Counted from the stretch's first letter, positions 1 to 10,190 are shown. The stretch: 25,166 bases of DNA from Phaeoceros laevis (GCA_049999765.1 JBNGIQ010005407.1:1-25166), one strand, 5' to 3'. Program-made: numbers and translations. The notes: generated by a model from the sequence alone, not told the origin.

Positions 1-168
1 CCGAGTGGGACACCTCTGGTGGTAACGAAGAATCTACGCATGTGCAGTGACTGCCACAGCTCCACGGAAATCATGTCAACGCTTGAACACAGAGACATTG
101 TGGTAAGGGATGGGTACCGTGTGCATCGATTCGCAAACGGGCGTTGCAGTTGTAAGGGAAGACCGTGA
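1..168 (+). CDS. PPR protein with DYW:KP-type domain, 3' end only
   Basis: Only the last 55 codons of a longer gene lie in the window; frame 1 is open from the first base to TGA at 166-168. The fragment holds the second half of a DYW deaminase-like domain: the zinc motif C-S-D-C-H at residues 15-19 of the fragment, the R-D-I-V-V-R-D block, then V-H-R-F, C-S-C and the end K-G-R-P. Canonical DYW domains end in D-Y-W; the G-R-P ending is what I know of the DYW:KP variant associated with U-to-C editing candidates. These proteins are expected to act on organelle transcripts. A near-identical inverted copy sits at the other edge (24879-25166), and the similarity runs about 70 nt past the stop codon. 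Confidence 0.85.
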   Translation, partial: PSGTPLVVTKNLRMCSDCHSSTEIMSTLEHRDIVVRDGYRVHRFANGRCSCKGRP

Positions 169-489
169 GAATACTGAAGATCTAGCCATCAAATTGAGAT
201 TGTTGTCTTTCTCTTGGGGTGAATGTGCGTGCGTAACTCTATCCCTGTCAAACTGAGACACGGACAGGGATCGCTGGCACTGATCCACCACGTATCGGAA
301 CACATGACCAGAATGATGTGTCTCCTCCCATACTGAAAAGAAATGGAGCTGATTGGAAGTGAGAACAGGGGCATTTTCCAGTGGATACCCGGGCATATTT
401 GAAGAACATATTGAATGAGGCCAGGGGGCCTGTTAGGGTGAAAGGAAATTCCTGTCAAAAACGACGATGCAAGACTGTAGCTGGCGAGC

Positions 490-730
490 TTCACCCTGAG
501 CGCGCCAGGCAGTGGTTACTCAGGGTAGCCCTCCGAAATGGCCGACGGTGTGACTGTACACGATCTCCTCGAGGACTTCGCACTGTGGCAAGGGCGGAGG
601 CAAAGCTGGCAAAGTTGGAGGTTTTTGCATCCATGGGAGCGGACGAGGCTGCTGTTTTGTGATGTGGCGGCGTGGGGTATGCCTGGCTTGCTGGCATTTG
701 TGGAAATGTGTTTTATTTGCAGGTGCGAAT
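490..730 (+). repeat. 3'-flank module shared by PPR loci (copy 1)
   Basis: This stretch resembles the reverse complement of about 15600-15775 and of about 19470-19650. Shared landmarks are the string around 'cagtggttactcagggtagc' (19610-19645 on the other strand), a 'gaggacttcg' block, a 'caaagttggagg' block and a 'ctgctgttttgtg' block. All three copies lie downstream of a DYW-type PPR gene in the sense of that gene, so the module probably travelled with the genes as 3' flank. The short open frames in it are not consistent between copies, so I do not call a protein. Confidence 0.6.
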
Positions 731-1440
731 AGGAAGGGTCCAGCCCCTGTGGAGGTCCCTGCACACAGTTTGACAGACCAGTCTGCCTTTCTGGCAACGT
801 CAATGGCCTTCCTAAGGCAAAAACAGCGGGAGGCATGGAGGCGCGGACGCGGGGAGTATGATGGGGGCTGGAACGGCTTCAAGAGTTAGGTCAAGTCCTT
901 ATCTGGCCCGCCAGATTTTGAGCCTTAGCGCGACTATCGGAATGGCACCTGGAGCTGGCGCTGAACCACGGCAGAGGCTGCGCCTGGCAGTGGATCATGG
1001 CTGCTGCTGCAGCAGGAGCCGAAGCCGAACGAGCGGCTGGCCTGGAGGAGCCTGGAGGAGCAGGTCATGATGACCTGCTCTCTGCTGCAGCTTTGCACAG
1101 CTCATTCCTTGCTGGCTACTTTAGTCATTGTTCCCTCAAGAACCTACAGGAGGACCTGCCCTCCAGATCCTCATTCAGATTGTCCATACAGTTACTGCTA
1201 TCCGGTCAAGTGTCCAGGCCCTGTTCAGTGCCTAGCTCTCCTTCCCGGAGACACGCGGGCTTCTAGTTGGACAGCAGCTGCGGGAAATAGCCACCAGTGA
1301 GAGTGAACAGCATCAACAAAGGGATACTCACTAGTAAACAAGGGGGCCCTATTTGACATTTTAATCAATATTTGTATATGAATTTAACTGTTGAAAACTT
1401 GAAAAGGGTCACTTAAATTGACATACCCATATCAATCTAT

Positions 1441-1495
1441 ATGTCAAATGTGTGATATTTATTTAAGAATACACATTTGACATTGTAATATCACA
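1441..1495. repeat. AT-rich inverted repeat (hairpin)
   Basis: ATGTCAAATGTGT at 1441-1453 and ACACATTTGACAT at 1471-1483 are exact reverse complements separated by 17 nt. A second exact pair overlaps it: TGTGATATT at 1451-1459 with AATATCACA at 1487-1495. Related TTGACAT strings occur just upstream near 1352 and 1418. It could be a degraded miniature transposon end or a simple AT-rich cruciform; no target-site duplication is visible. Confidence 0.7.
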
Positions 1496-1706
1496 TGGGG
1501 AAGAACATAAAACAACACTTGTTGGTGCACTAAAGAAATCACATAGTAAGAGGTATGGAGAGAGACATAAAAGCAATGTGCCCCCTATGTTTTTTTTCGT
1601 TTTACTTCACGATTTTTACTACTATTCTTTGGGATCGTATAGTTTTTGCATTTTGCTTAAAGCATACCGTACACAGATTTATGCGATGTGCGAGGCCCCA
1701 GAGGGC

Positions 1707-1836
1707 TAGGCGGTGTGCAAGGACGGGTGGCTCCCGTGGCGTATGTCACAGCCCGTACCCCGGGAAGCGCCTAGGAGGTGTGCAAGGACGGGTGGCTTCC
1801 GTGGCGTATGTCACAGCCAGTACCCCGGAAAGCCAA
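1707..1836. repeat. Two-copy 65-bp tandem repeat
   Basis: Two adjacent copies with a 65-bp period both contain 'ggtgtgcaaggacgggtggc', then a 'gtggcgtatgtcacagcc' block and a 'gtaccccgg' block. They differ at only a few positions. The repeat is GC-rich in an otherwise AT-rich neighbourhood and matches nothing else I can see in the window. Confidence 0.8.
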
Positions 1837-2972
1837 ATTGTAGGGTAAGGAAAATCGCTGATACGCTTTTAAAGGCGACTCCATTCTAAAAGAACCGAAG
1901 GATACTCCATTGCCTCGTCCGTATTGTGACGAAGTGGTTTCTCTTTAGCCTTCTTATTATTATTACTATCATTCATTAGGCCTATGGAGCCATAGACTAT
2001 GACGCCAATCTTTTCTTTTTAGCCTTAGTCTCAAACAACTAGTCAATGTCACTTCTATAGGTCTTAAGTTAAAAGGCTATTTATTTATTTATTTAGTGAA
2101 TCACAGCGCATTTTCATATTAAACATAATTTACATATATTTACACTTTATATCCTTGCTATGCCTTATGGGCCTATCCTTTTTTTACTCTTTACCATATC
2201 CCCTACGCCCAAGCTATTTGAATCTTAATTGCACTCCCAACTTAAGTCTTCGCGGCGTTTTCCGTTGCTCCTGAACCAAGTAGCTAGCCGCCAGCCCGCC
2301 GAGTCGGTGCACGAGCAGCACAGCTCGTGTGCCAGGACGCACAAGTCCCGCCTCAATGGGCCACACCCCAGCCAGTTTTCGCCAAGCTCGCCGCCAGTCG
2401 CCAGCACGGCGCCCGAGCGCCAGCCCATAACTGACACAGCCGCGGTTGCGTGGGCTCCTGCCTCTAAGGGGCACACGCCCGGCAAGGTGGCAGCATGCCC
2501 CGTAAAGTTTGCATGGAGCTTCCTATTAAGTACGCATGAACTTTGCATGGGAGTCCTTATTTTGAAGGTTCATAGGGCTATCTTATGATAGTTATGTTAT
2601 TTTGTACATATACATATGATTATTGTTGTTGATTTCCTATGATTTTTGCATTACGATTTGTATGGCTGAGCTGTATCACTTTGTAGCTATCCCATGAAAT
2701 TCACAAATACTCTTTTACGGTTTTCATATGGCCACACTGTTATTGTTATATTATTTCATGTATACATATATATAAAATTTTCCATATTTTTTCCCATATA
2801 ACTTCCACATGTGATTAATGTGGCACATTTATGCAATGTCCCTATTGTTTGTCCACATAAAATATTAGGAAATATGCATGGGACCTCCTTATTGCGTTTT
2901 TCCATACGGCCTCTATATGGAAACACCTTACCTCGGAATTTGTGATGAATGCATCGTTTTTAAAAAATTCAC

Positions 2973-3018
2973 TTTTTGAAACAATGTTTTTTGAAACAAT
3001 GTGCTGCTGAAACAATGT
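2973..3018. repeat. Three-copy short tandem repeat
   Basis: TTTTTGAAACAATGT is repeated exactly at 2973-2987 and 2988-3002. A third unit at 3003-3018 keeps TGAAACAATGT behind a changed first part. It is a simple slippage-type microrepeat with no sign of function. Confidence 0.8.
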
Positions 3019-3337
3019 CTTGGGTCACATGAGGTCTAAACATACGTGTTTGTCTGTGATACATTTACTAGTTTTTTGCAAGTCTTGTCAAGTGTACAAA
3101 CAACGATTGGTACTGAAACACGCCAAGACTTGGTAAAAGTGTGCCTAGACTCGGCAATGGGGACAAGCCCAATGCATATTGAGACCGCCAATAGCTGCAT
3201 CATGGCCACCCACACCCACCCACACCTGACAAGGGATGACAAGTAGAAATCTGAGCAGCTAGAGTAGCTGTAGTCTGCTGGACTGGTGAAGCAGGGGCAA
3301 AAGGTGCTAAGGACTAGAAGTGGTTCTAGATCTGGCA

Positions 3338-3379
3338 TTCCTGTGGTCAGCCCTGTCCGTTCCTGTGGTCAGCCTGTCC
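3338..3379. repeat. Two-copy direct repeat
   Basis: 'ttcctgtggtcagcc' followed by a 'tgtcc' block occurs twice in tandem, starting near 3338 and 3360. The copies differ by one C in the middle. The repeat lies about 165 bp upstream of the first full PPR gene. Confidence 0.7.
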
Positions 3380-3479
3380 AGGGCAGGTCTCTGCCTGAAG
3401 GGCAAAATGTCAAAAATCCTAAGTCAGACGAGTAGGGATTATTGCATGTAGGTTTGACAAAGCAAACACACACGGTGTT

Positions 3480-3497
3480 CATTCATACGTATGAATG
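3480..3497. promoter_or_regulatory. Perfect 18-bp palindrome upstream of PPR gene
   Basis: CATTCATACGTATGAATG is identical to its own reverse complement over 18 bases. It ends 46 bases before the first ATG of the PPR gene at 3544. It could be a binding site for a dimeric regulator or a short cruciform; that it is regulatory is only inference. The sequence does not appear upstream of the two minus-strand PPR genes. Confidence 0.35.
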
Positions 3498-3543
3498 ATA
3501 AATAGGAAAGTGGTGCAGTACTTTGAGGAGTATCTGAGCTGTA

Positions 3544-6288
3544 ATGTTTGCTGTACGTCGTACTATCATTTGGGTCGGTTATTATGCGGTTTCCCAGTAC
3601 GACAAGTGCAGGGGAGTGGTACAGCTGCTTCTATCACGCATTGGACTTCTACTGCTGCTACTGCTGAAAAACCTGCAATTGGTCCGCACAGAATTGCGCA
3701 CTACCAACGGGATGCAACATCAGCGGCTTTGGACGCCGACAGCTGAGAGGCAGGCCCACACCCTGGAGCTGGTGGGGGGTTTGAATGTGCCTCCGAGGCA
3801 ATGGATTTACGCAAGCCGCACATTCGTGCCGTGCAGTTGCTTAGCAGCCAAGCTGGGCATACGGGACAATAGGAGTGCAGGAGAGCGGCAAGAGTTGTTG
3901 TGGAGGCAGTATATATTGGACCCCACATTGTGGTGGGACTGCAGGACGAGCAAGAAGCACTCCCGCTCTCCCGCCTTCAGGCACAAGGAGTCCAAGGAGC
4001 CTCTATGGCTGAAAAACTTCTACAAGCCTCACTGGGTGGATGCGCAGCTGGTTGTCTTGGACAAGCGGGTCGGACGGTCTGCTGAGCCTCCATCCAACCC
4101 CTTGTTGCATCATAGTGCTGCCGCTCCGACGGTGCCGGAGTGCCAAGGGCACGTAACGTCTCAGGCTGTAATCGAACAACTTTGTGAGAATGGGCAACTA
4201 AGTCGAGCAGTTGACGCTTTGACCGTCTTGGCGGAGACACAAGCCCGTGTGTCCTCCTCTCTGCTCTACAGAGTCATCCGGAAATGTGGGGCTGAGAAAA
4301 AGCAGGTGTTGGGGCGACGACTTGATGATCTTACTGTCAAGCTTGGGTACGGATCCGACGCATTTCTGGGAAACCATCTCTTGCGCATGTATGCATGTCA
4401 AGGCCGGTTACAGGAAGCAATGCAGGTGTTCAGAAGGGTGGCCAAACCTAATGTCTTCATGTGGTTCTCCATTATATCTGCACATGTTGAACAGGGGAAA
4501 CCTAGTGATGCCATTCAACTGTACAATGCGATGCGTAGCTCAGGTTTGGAGGCAAATGGTCACATTTTTGTCGCTGCACTGCAAGCTTGTGCAAGAGCTG
4601 AAGATGTGCAATCTGGCAGGCAGGTGCACGCTGATGTGTTGGAGAGTGGCATTCATCACGACTCTTTTGTTTGCACCTGCCTGGTGGACATGTATGCAAA
4701 ATGTGGGGAATTGAAAGATGCACGCGGGGTTTTTGACAATCTGTCCACAAGGGATGTGTCAACATGGAATGCCATGATAAATGGGTATGCTGAGCACGGG
4801 CTCGGTCCCCAGGCGCTTGCATTGTATGCAAGTATGGAGCAGGAAGGCCTGGTTTTAGCAAACCGTGTTACATATGTTTGCCTGCTGAAAGCTTGTGCAA
4901 GTGCTGGTGCTCTACAGCCGGGCAGGCAGCTGCATTCAGGGATTGTAAAAAGGGAACTGCTTGAAGGTGACATAGTACTAGGGAACTGTCTCATAAATAT
5001 GTATGCAAAATGTGGCGAGTTGGTAGATGCACGCAAAGTGTTTGACAGTCTGTCCACAAGGAATGAGGCAACATGGGCTGCCATGATTAATGGGTATGCA
5101 GAGCACGGGCTCGCTCCCCAGGCGCTTGCATTTTATGCAATTATGGAGAAGGAAGGCGTGATTCTAACAGACAGTGTTACGTATGTTTGCCTCCTCAAAG
5201 CTTGTACAAGTGCTGGTGCTCTACAGCAAGGCAGGCAGCTCCATTCAGGGATTGTGGAAAGAGGACTACTTGAAGGTGATGTAGTCCTGGGCACTTGTCT
5301 CATAAATATGTATACAAAATGTGGGCAGTTGGAAGACGCAAGCAAAGTGTTTGACAATCTGTCCACAAGGAATGCGGTAACATGGAATGCCATGATAAAT
5401 GGGTATGGTAGGAACAATGAGGGCAACAAGGCTGCAGCCTGTTTTGAAGAGATGATGCTGGCTGGTATTCAGCCTATTGAAACCACATTTACTTGCCTTC
5501 TTGTCGCATGCAGCCATGCTGGGCTGGTCAGTAAGGGTCGACAGTATTTTGATGCCATGGTGAAACTGCATGGCCTCAACCCAACAGCTGAGCACTATAA
5601 TTGCATGGTTGATCTTCTTGGGCGGGCAGGCCATCTAGGTGAGGCGGAGAAGGTGCTGAAATCAGCTGGGTGTGAAAACGATGCTGTTGGGTTGATGTCA
5701 TTACTGAATGCCTGCAAGAGTCATGGGGATATAGAGCGGGGAACACGGTGTTTCGAAAGTCTTGTTGAGCTGGATCCTCAGACTGCCGCTGCATATGTGC
5801 TCATGGCCAATATGTACGCAGATGCAGATAGGTGGGCGGATGTAGATAGAATCGAAAGGTTGAGAAAGTTGGCAGGAGCCAAGAAGAAACCTGCAGTGGC
5901 AGGCATTGAGGTGAACAAGCAGGTGCACACATTTGTTGTGGGGGAAGAAAAGGGTGAAGTCTCATGTAAGGTGCGGAGCACAAATGAACGTCTGAAGGAG
6001 GAATGGAACCATGTGCCACACACGAAGTTGGTGCTGAAGCCAGTGTCTGAGAAGGAGAAGGAAGATCAACTGTGTGGGCATGCTGAGAAGCTAGCTTTGG
6101 CGTTTGGTCTCTTGAACACTCCCGACGGTACACCTCTGCTTGTAACGAAGAACCTGCGGATGTGCGGGGATTGTCACTCGTCGACCGAGATTATGTCAAG
6201 GGTTGAAAAGAGGGATATCGTTGTAAGGGACGCATACCGTGTGCATCGATTCGAGGCAGGGTCCTGTAGCTGTAAGGGTCGATGTTGA
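3544..6288 (+). CDS. PLS-class PPR protein with E and DYW:KP-type domains
   Basis: This is an intronless frame of 914 codons ending in TGA. PPR proteins of this class bind single-stranded organelle RNA one base per repeat, and the DYW domain edits the target pyrimidine. A leader of about 200 residues precedes the repeats. Three P-L-S triplets of 103 residues follow (S motifs carry C-L-[VI]-[DN]-M-Y-[AT]-K-C-G), then E1/E2 motifs and a PG-box equivalent with K-P-A at 782-784 in place of P-G. The deaminase motif H-A-E is at 846-848, C-G-D-C-H at 874-878, C-S-C at 908-910, and the end is K-G-R-C, not DYW. The start is uncertain. ATG at 3544 gives an arginine-bearing, leucine-rich N-terminus that could target an organelle, but only the in-frame ATG at 3712 (Met57, M-Q-H-Q) is conserved in the paralog at 19709-22903. 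Editing direction and target are not shown by sequence. Confidence 0.92.
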   Translation: MFAVRRTIIWVGYYAVSQYDKCRGVVQLLLSRIGLLLLLLLKNLQLVRTELRTTNGMQHQRLWTPTAERQAHTLELVGGLNVPPRQWIYASRTFVPCSCLAAKLGIRDNRSAGERQELLWRQYILDPTLWWDCRTSKKHSRSPAFRHKESKEPLWLKNFYKPHWVDAQLVVLDKRVGRSAEPPSNPLLHHSAAAPTVPECQGHVTSQAVIEQLCENGQLSRAVDALTVLAETQARVSSSLLYRVIRKCGAEKKQVLGRRLDDLTVKLGYGSDAFLGNHLLRMYACQGRLQEAMQVFRRVAKPNVFMWFSIISAHVEQGKPSDAIQLYNAMRSSGLEANGHIFVAALQACARAEDVQSGRQVHADVLESGIHHDSFVCTCLVDMYAKCGELKDARGVFDNLSTRDVSTWNAMINGYAEHGLGPQALALYASMEQEGLVLANRVTYVCLLKACASAGALQPGRQLHSGIVKRELLEGDIVLGNCLINMYAKCGELVDARKVFDSLSTRNEATWAAMINGYAEHGLAPQALAFYAIMEKEGVILTDSVTYVCLLKACTSAGALQQGRQLHSGIVERGLLEGDVVLGTCLINMYTKCGQLEDASKVFDNLSTRNAVTWNAMINGYGRNNEGNKAAACFEEMMLAGIQPIETTFTCLLVACSHAGLVSKGRQYFDAMVKLHGLNPTAEHYNCMVDLLGRAGHLGEAEKVLKSAGCENDAVGLMSLLNACKSHGDIERGTRCFESLVELDPQTAAAYVLMANMYADADRWADVDRIERLRKLAGAKKKPAVAGIEVNKQVHTFVVGEEKGEVSCKVRSTNERLKEEWNHVPHTKLVLKPVSEKEKEDQLCGHAEKLALAFGLLNTPDGTPLLVTKNLRMCGDCHSSTEIMSRVEKRDIVVRDAYRVHRFEAGSCSCKGRC

Positions 6289-8629
6289 GCGAGAAAAGAA
6301 ATTGCCAACTGAATCAGCATAAGGTCAAGAGGACGAATCGTTAGCGGAATGAATTCTCTTCGTTCCTCCGCATCCAAATTCATAGACTACTATGATAACA
6401 AAACCGAGCAGTTCAAAGTCCTTTTGAGAGGCAGCTATTTGCTGGTTACCACGAGGACAGTGTGCCACCCCTAGTGATCTTCCACTTGGTCAAACTCAGG
6501 AGAATGGATGTACGTTCAGCTACCCTCCATATCATTCGGTTCACATGCCTGAAAATAGACTCTAGGGGAAGGTGTTTCAGTCTCTGTAAACGATGTCTGT
6601 GCATCCAACAGTGCATGACTCAGCTAAATGTTGCCCCCTGCAGGTGCAAGATAGCCTGTTACATAGTGCTTATGGAGGTGCTTCGAGTTAATTGGTGAGA
6701 TTGTTGATGAGATGATGGGTTTTATGCCTCGGCAAGGCATAATGGAGAAGATCTGGACGGACCATGGCAGCCATGAGTTTGGGACTTCAGAGGCACTATC
6801 GGGAGTGCCGAGCAGTTATGGCCCCAAATGCGCCTCACTGGTACGCAGTCAGTAAACATAATGGTCTGGCTGTTGGGGTGTTGGTGCAGGTTGTCTTCTG
6901 ACACTGTTTTGCTCTCCTTCTGCGTACGTGAGTGACAGCTGATAAAGTGAAGTATGAAGGAGGGTAGTAAGAATGTATTCTTGTTGTATATTTTATTTAA
7001 GAAAAGGCGCCCTGGTTCACAAAAAAAAAACAGCTCGTAAAGGATGATACATATACACATATCAGCACACTGAAGAAATACCTACCAGAGGCAGATGCTC
7101 TACTTGTTGCAGATGTGATCTTGACCTTGCCGAAACCCAGATGATGGCTCCTAGCATAACCTTCAACGTTTCTGGGAAGACTGAAGGTACAGAAACGTTG
7201 AACGTTGAAGTTTAGCTTGGTTGATCGCCCTTAACATCTCTGTCACGGAACTGTTCATGGCAATGCTGTTTCTCTGACAATGGGAGGCTGACTTTGCGGG
7301 TTTAGAGAAAAAATATGCTGGTACCTTCTCCAAAATTCCGGTGCCGTTCTATTCCAATCTTGCTGTTGCCTGCTCACCCATGCTACTGCAGCCTTTCGTT
7401 GTAGTGTCATGACTTGTTCCTGACAGCTGGTGCTGTCATATTCAGGGCTTTATTCAGGCATTTTGTCACAATGGAAGTAATACGATGGGTAGCCTTTTGG
7501 GAAGATTATAGAGGTGAGTTTGAGGAGGAGAACAGTGTGCTCGGACCTGGCCTTGGGTACAAAGGACGATTTAAGGCAACGGGTTATTGAGCAAATCAAA
7601 CGGGGAAGCAGAGTTGCTCTCATGGTCCACAGGTACTCGAGCATCACTTGCACGGACCTTACTGCAGAGTATGCATACAGCTGGGAACATGCAGGCGAAT
7701 GCGAGGCTCATCCTTGGTTAGGGGGGAAGAAGTAAATGTGTTTTGAGGAGACGTTTTCGTTCAAAGCTGATGTTTGAGCTGTCTGGTCTGTTTAGTCTGG
7801 TTGCAACTCCTTTGATGGGTTGTACAACTGCAACCGCATCCGGAAAACGAAGAGGAACTTACGATGCAGGTGCTGGTTCCAAATGATGATTTGAGCGAAG
7901 ACATGGTATCAAGCTTGAATTGCTGGAATTGAATCAAAGCAACTTCTGAAATAGTATGTGTACGGTACTAATGTGAACCTGTTCTTTACGACAGGATCTC
8001 TTAGAAGCAGTAGTACCATTTGACATTCTAGTAGATCGCAGCAGGCGAAGTTGTGGGTTGAGTTCTGTAAGAAACGGAGGGAAAAAGATCAAGTTGGTTG
8101 GAGATGCTGAAATTGCTATTGCTGCCTTGGAAGCATGTCAGGAAAGTTTAGACCGGCAACTGCTATCTCGCTCCTCACTAGACACGTAATAACTAGGTTG
8201 CTGTGACCTGTAGTTACACACGATGTATTTGAAGATGTTTATGAACATGACCTTTGGTTGTCAGTCACTTCAAATTTCAAGATACAAAGGTGCTTTTGAA
8301 GCACAACGTTCTGATTTACACACGCCAAAGCTGCCGCCCTAATAAAGCCCACCCAACACTGTAAAACCATAAAACGAAACAAAAGAACTTCCTGGTACTA
8401 ATCTACCTGTCCTACCTCCGAAAAGACCATTCATGGTATGCAGCAAAGACTCGTGAGACTCGTGCCCTGCTGTACATCACCAGAACTTACACTAACTTTC
8501 AACGGGAAAGCAAACGCGGAACTGTCTGATAAAATTAGCATGGATCTTCCAAATGGCCACGTTTTACACACATATACATGAAGCAAGTTCCCACCACTAC
8601 ATCACCCTGAAGTAGTCCCCCTTGTACAA
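6289..8629. other. Intergenic stretch with no recognised gene
   Basis: The first ~35 bp after the stop codon resemble the 3' flanks of the other PPR genes ('attgccaactgaa' at 6301, matching 'ttgccaactgaa' near 15908 and 19690 on the other strand). Beyond that I recognise nothing. A run of ten A at about 7021-7030 and a hairpin at 7162-7202 stand out. Short open pieces near 7510-7730 and 8095-8190 could be exons of an unrecognised gene, but I cannot join them into a supported model. Confidence 0.5.
7162..7202. repeat. 13-bp perfect inverted repeat
   Basis: TTCAACGTTTCTG at 7162-7174 and CAGAAACGTTGAA at 7190-7202 pair perfectly around a 15-nt loop. A competing arm, AACGTTGAAG at 7201-7210, can also pair perfectly with CTTCAACGTT at 7161-7170. 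The hairpin is too short for a typical plant microRNA precursor. It is not followed by a U-run of the bacterial terminator type, which would not apply here anyway. Confidence 0.7.
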
Positions 8630-10190
8630 TCCCTCAAAGCATCCGCCTACCCCCCCACGTTACAGCATCAGCACTTGTACAAGCCTTAAGGATGCTGTGC
8701 ACCACTACTACCTGTACAAGCCTTTAGGAGCTAAGCAGACAAAAACCAGGCTGCTAAAAAGCAGGCCTTCTTACTCCATTACGCACATAAATGCAACTGC
8801 CCGCACTGCGAGATAGCTTCAGCACTTGTACAAGCCTTAGCAAACAAAAGGAGAGCTGGATGTTAAAATTCAGGCCTTTCTACTCCATCCCTGCACACAA
8901 TATGCAGTCTGGACACCCAGCCCATGTTACCGCACCCCTTGTGGTAAACTTTGCGTACACCTTCCTTCTGCCCTAACATCACACACATATTTATGAGACA
9001 ATTGCCTATTACTACATTACCTTCAGGCAGTTCTCTATTTCATGATCCCTGAAATGCACCTGCTCGCCCTGCTGTGCAGCAATACCACCTGTACAAGCCT
9101 TTAGGAGCTAAGCAGACGTAAAACAGGCTGGTAAAAGTCAGGACTTCTTACTCCATCCATGCACATAATACGAGAGCTCAGGACCAAGCTCCTGTTCAGT
9201 ATACCCATTTGTCATGGCAGTCCTTGCCACTGCAGCCCCTGTGACCAGGCTATCCACACTTTGCATACACTTTCCCAAAGGCCACATGTCACACACACAT
9301 CCACTAAAACCCAGTACTATTTCACCTTCAAGCAATTCTCTTTTTACGATCCCTGAATGCAGCTACCTGCCCTGCTGTACAGCACCGGCACCTGTACAAG
9401 CCTTCAGGGAACCTACAAAAGCCTGGCTGAATGCCACTCTCCAACACATCAGCGTACACCTGCCAGACAGGTCGTGCATCTTCCGTCCTTACACAAGCCT
9501 GCAGGGCATTGTCGAATTAGCAGACTGTCAAACAACCCTCTACTGTAGTCAGGCTGTCAAAACATTGCCAATCCCACACTTTGTATTCATAGCTATGAGA
9601 AAATTGCACAGCACTGTGTTGCCTTCAAGCCGTTTCTCTTTATACGATCCCTCAATGCAGTTGCCCGACTCTTTCAAGTCCATCTGACATCTTGCCATAC
9701 ATAGCCATGTACATCAGACGATGCCCTGCTATACAATCCAGCATTTGGACAAGCCATCAAGAGGCAAGCAAATGCAGGGAAACGAATATCCAACTGCCAC
9801 ACGTCACACACACATTCACAAGAAAATTACGCAGTACTATTTCACCTTCAAGCAGCCTTCAGGGAGCCTACAAAAGCCTGGCTGAATGCCACTCTCCAAC
9901 ACATCAGCGTGCACCTGCCAGACAAATTGTGCATCTTCTGTACCTGCACAAGCCTGCAGGCCACTGTCGAACTAGCAGACTTTCAATCAACCCTGCTTAC
10001 CGCATCCACCGTAGTCAGGCCGTCAAAAATTGCCAATCTACCAACTACCCCAACTTTGTATTCATAGCTATGAAAAAATTGCACAGGACTATGTTGCCTT
10101 AAGCAGTTTCCCCTTGTACGATCCCTCAATGCAGCTGCCCGACTTTTTTCAAGTCCATCTGACCTCTTCCATCTGCTCTTATTTGACGAT
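8630..10190 (-). pseudogene. Decayed PPR gene of the same family
   Basis: Read on the minus strand, this region contains many short matches to the repeat units of the intact PPR genes in the same 5'-to-3' order, with no continuous frame. Plus-strand landmarks are 'caacacatcagcg[tc][ag]cacctgcc' near 9438 and 9898 (first triplet), 'cttgtacaagcctt' near 8672 and 8825, and 'tttacgatccctgaatgcag' near 9343. A remnant frame at 9138-9335 translates as L-E-G-E-I-V-L-G, the start of an S motif, before running out of frame. I cannot find a DYW domain, so the 3' end is missing or decayed past recognition. The boundaries are approximate. Gene expression is unlikely. Confidence 0.75.

Larger units (their letters stand above)
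731..3337. other. Long stretch with no recognised gene
   Basis: I recognise no gene in these 2.6 kb. Roughly 900-1270 and 2225-2520 are GC-richer and carry open frames of 80-120 codons in several frames on both strands, with alanine-, serine- and arginine-rich translations and no motif I know. The remainder is AT-rich with many stops. The small repeats listed separately (1441-1495, about 1707-1836, 2973-3018) fall inside. It may contain decayed mobile-element sequence, but I see no terminal repeats, reverse transcriptase or transposase motif. Confidence 0.5.

Noticed and set aside
997-1266. Alanine-rich open frame on the plus strand
   Set aside because: It overlaps other frames of similar length in a GC-rich patch, has no known motif and shows no splice or start context that sets it apart.
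2229-2588. Open frames of about 86-119 codons on both strands
   Set aside because: Long frames on both strands at once point to base composition. The translations are low-complexity and show no domain.
3651-3680. Leucine run in the N-terminus of the first full PPR gene, taken as a membrane segment
   Set aside because: It comes from a CTG/CTA-rich stretch that lies outside the frame in the paralog, so it is more likely repeat sequence or untranslated leader than a membrane anchor.
6329-6345. Resemblance of 'ggacgaatcgtta' to a unit of the 16-bp minisatellite
   Set aside because: It is a single short match without tandem copies, so chance cannot be excluded.
7021-7030. Run of ten A as the tail of a retroposed gene
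   Set aside because: No coding relic precedes it on either strand and no target duplication is visible.
7514-7735. 73-codon plus-strand frame
   Set aside because: It starts at a non-ATG codon, lacks a recognisable domain and has no adjoining exon that I could support.
8095-8190. Short frame with G-D-A-E-I-A-I-A-A-L-E as an exon
   Set aside because: It looks protein-like, but no splice partner or known family could be supported.
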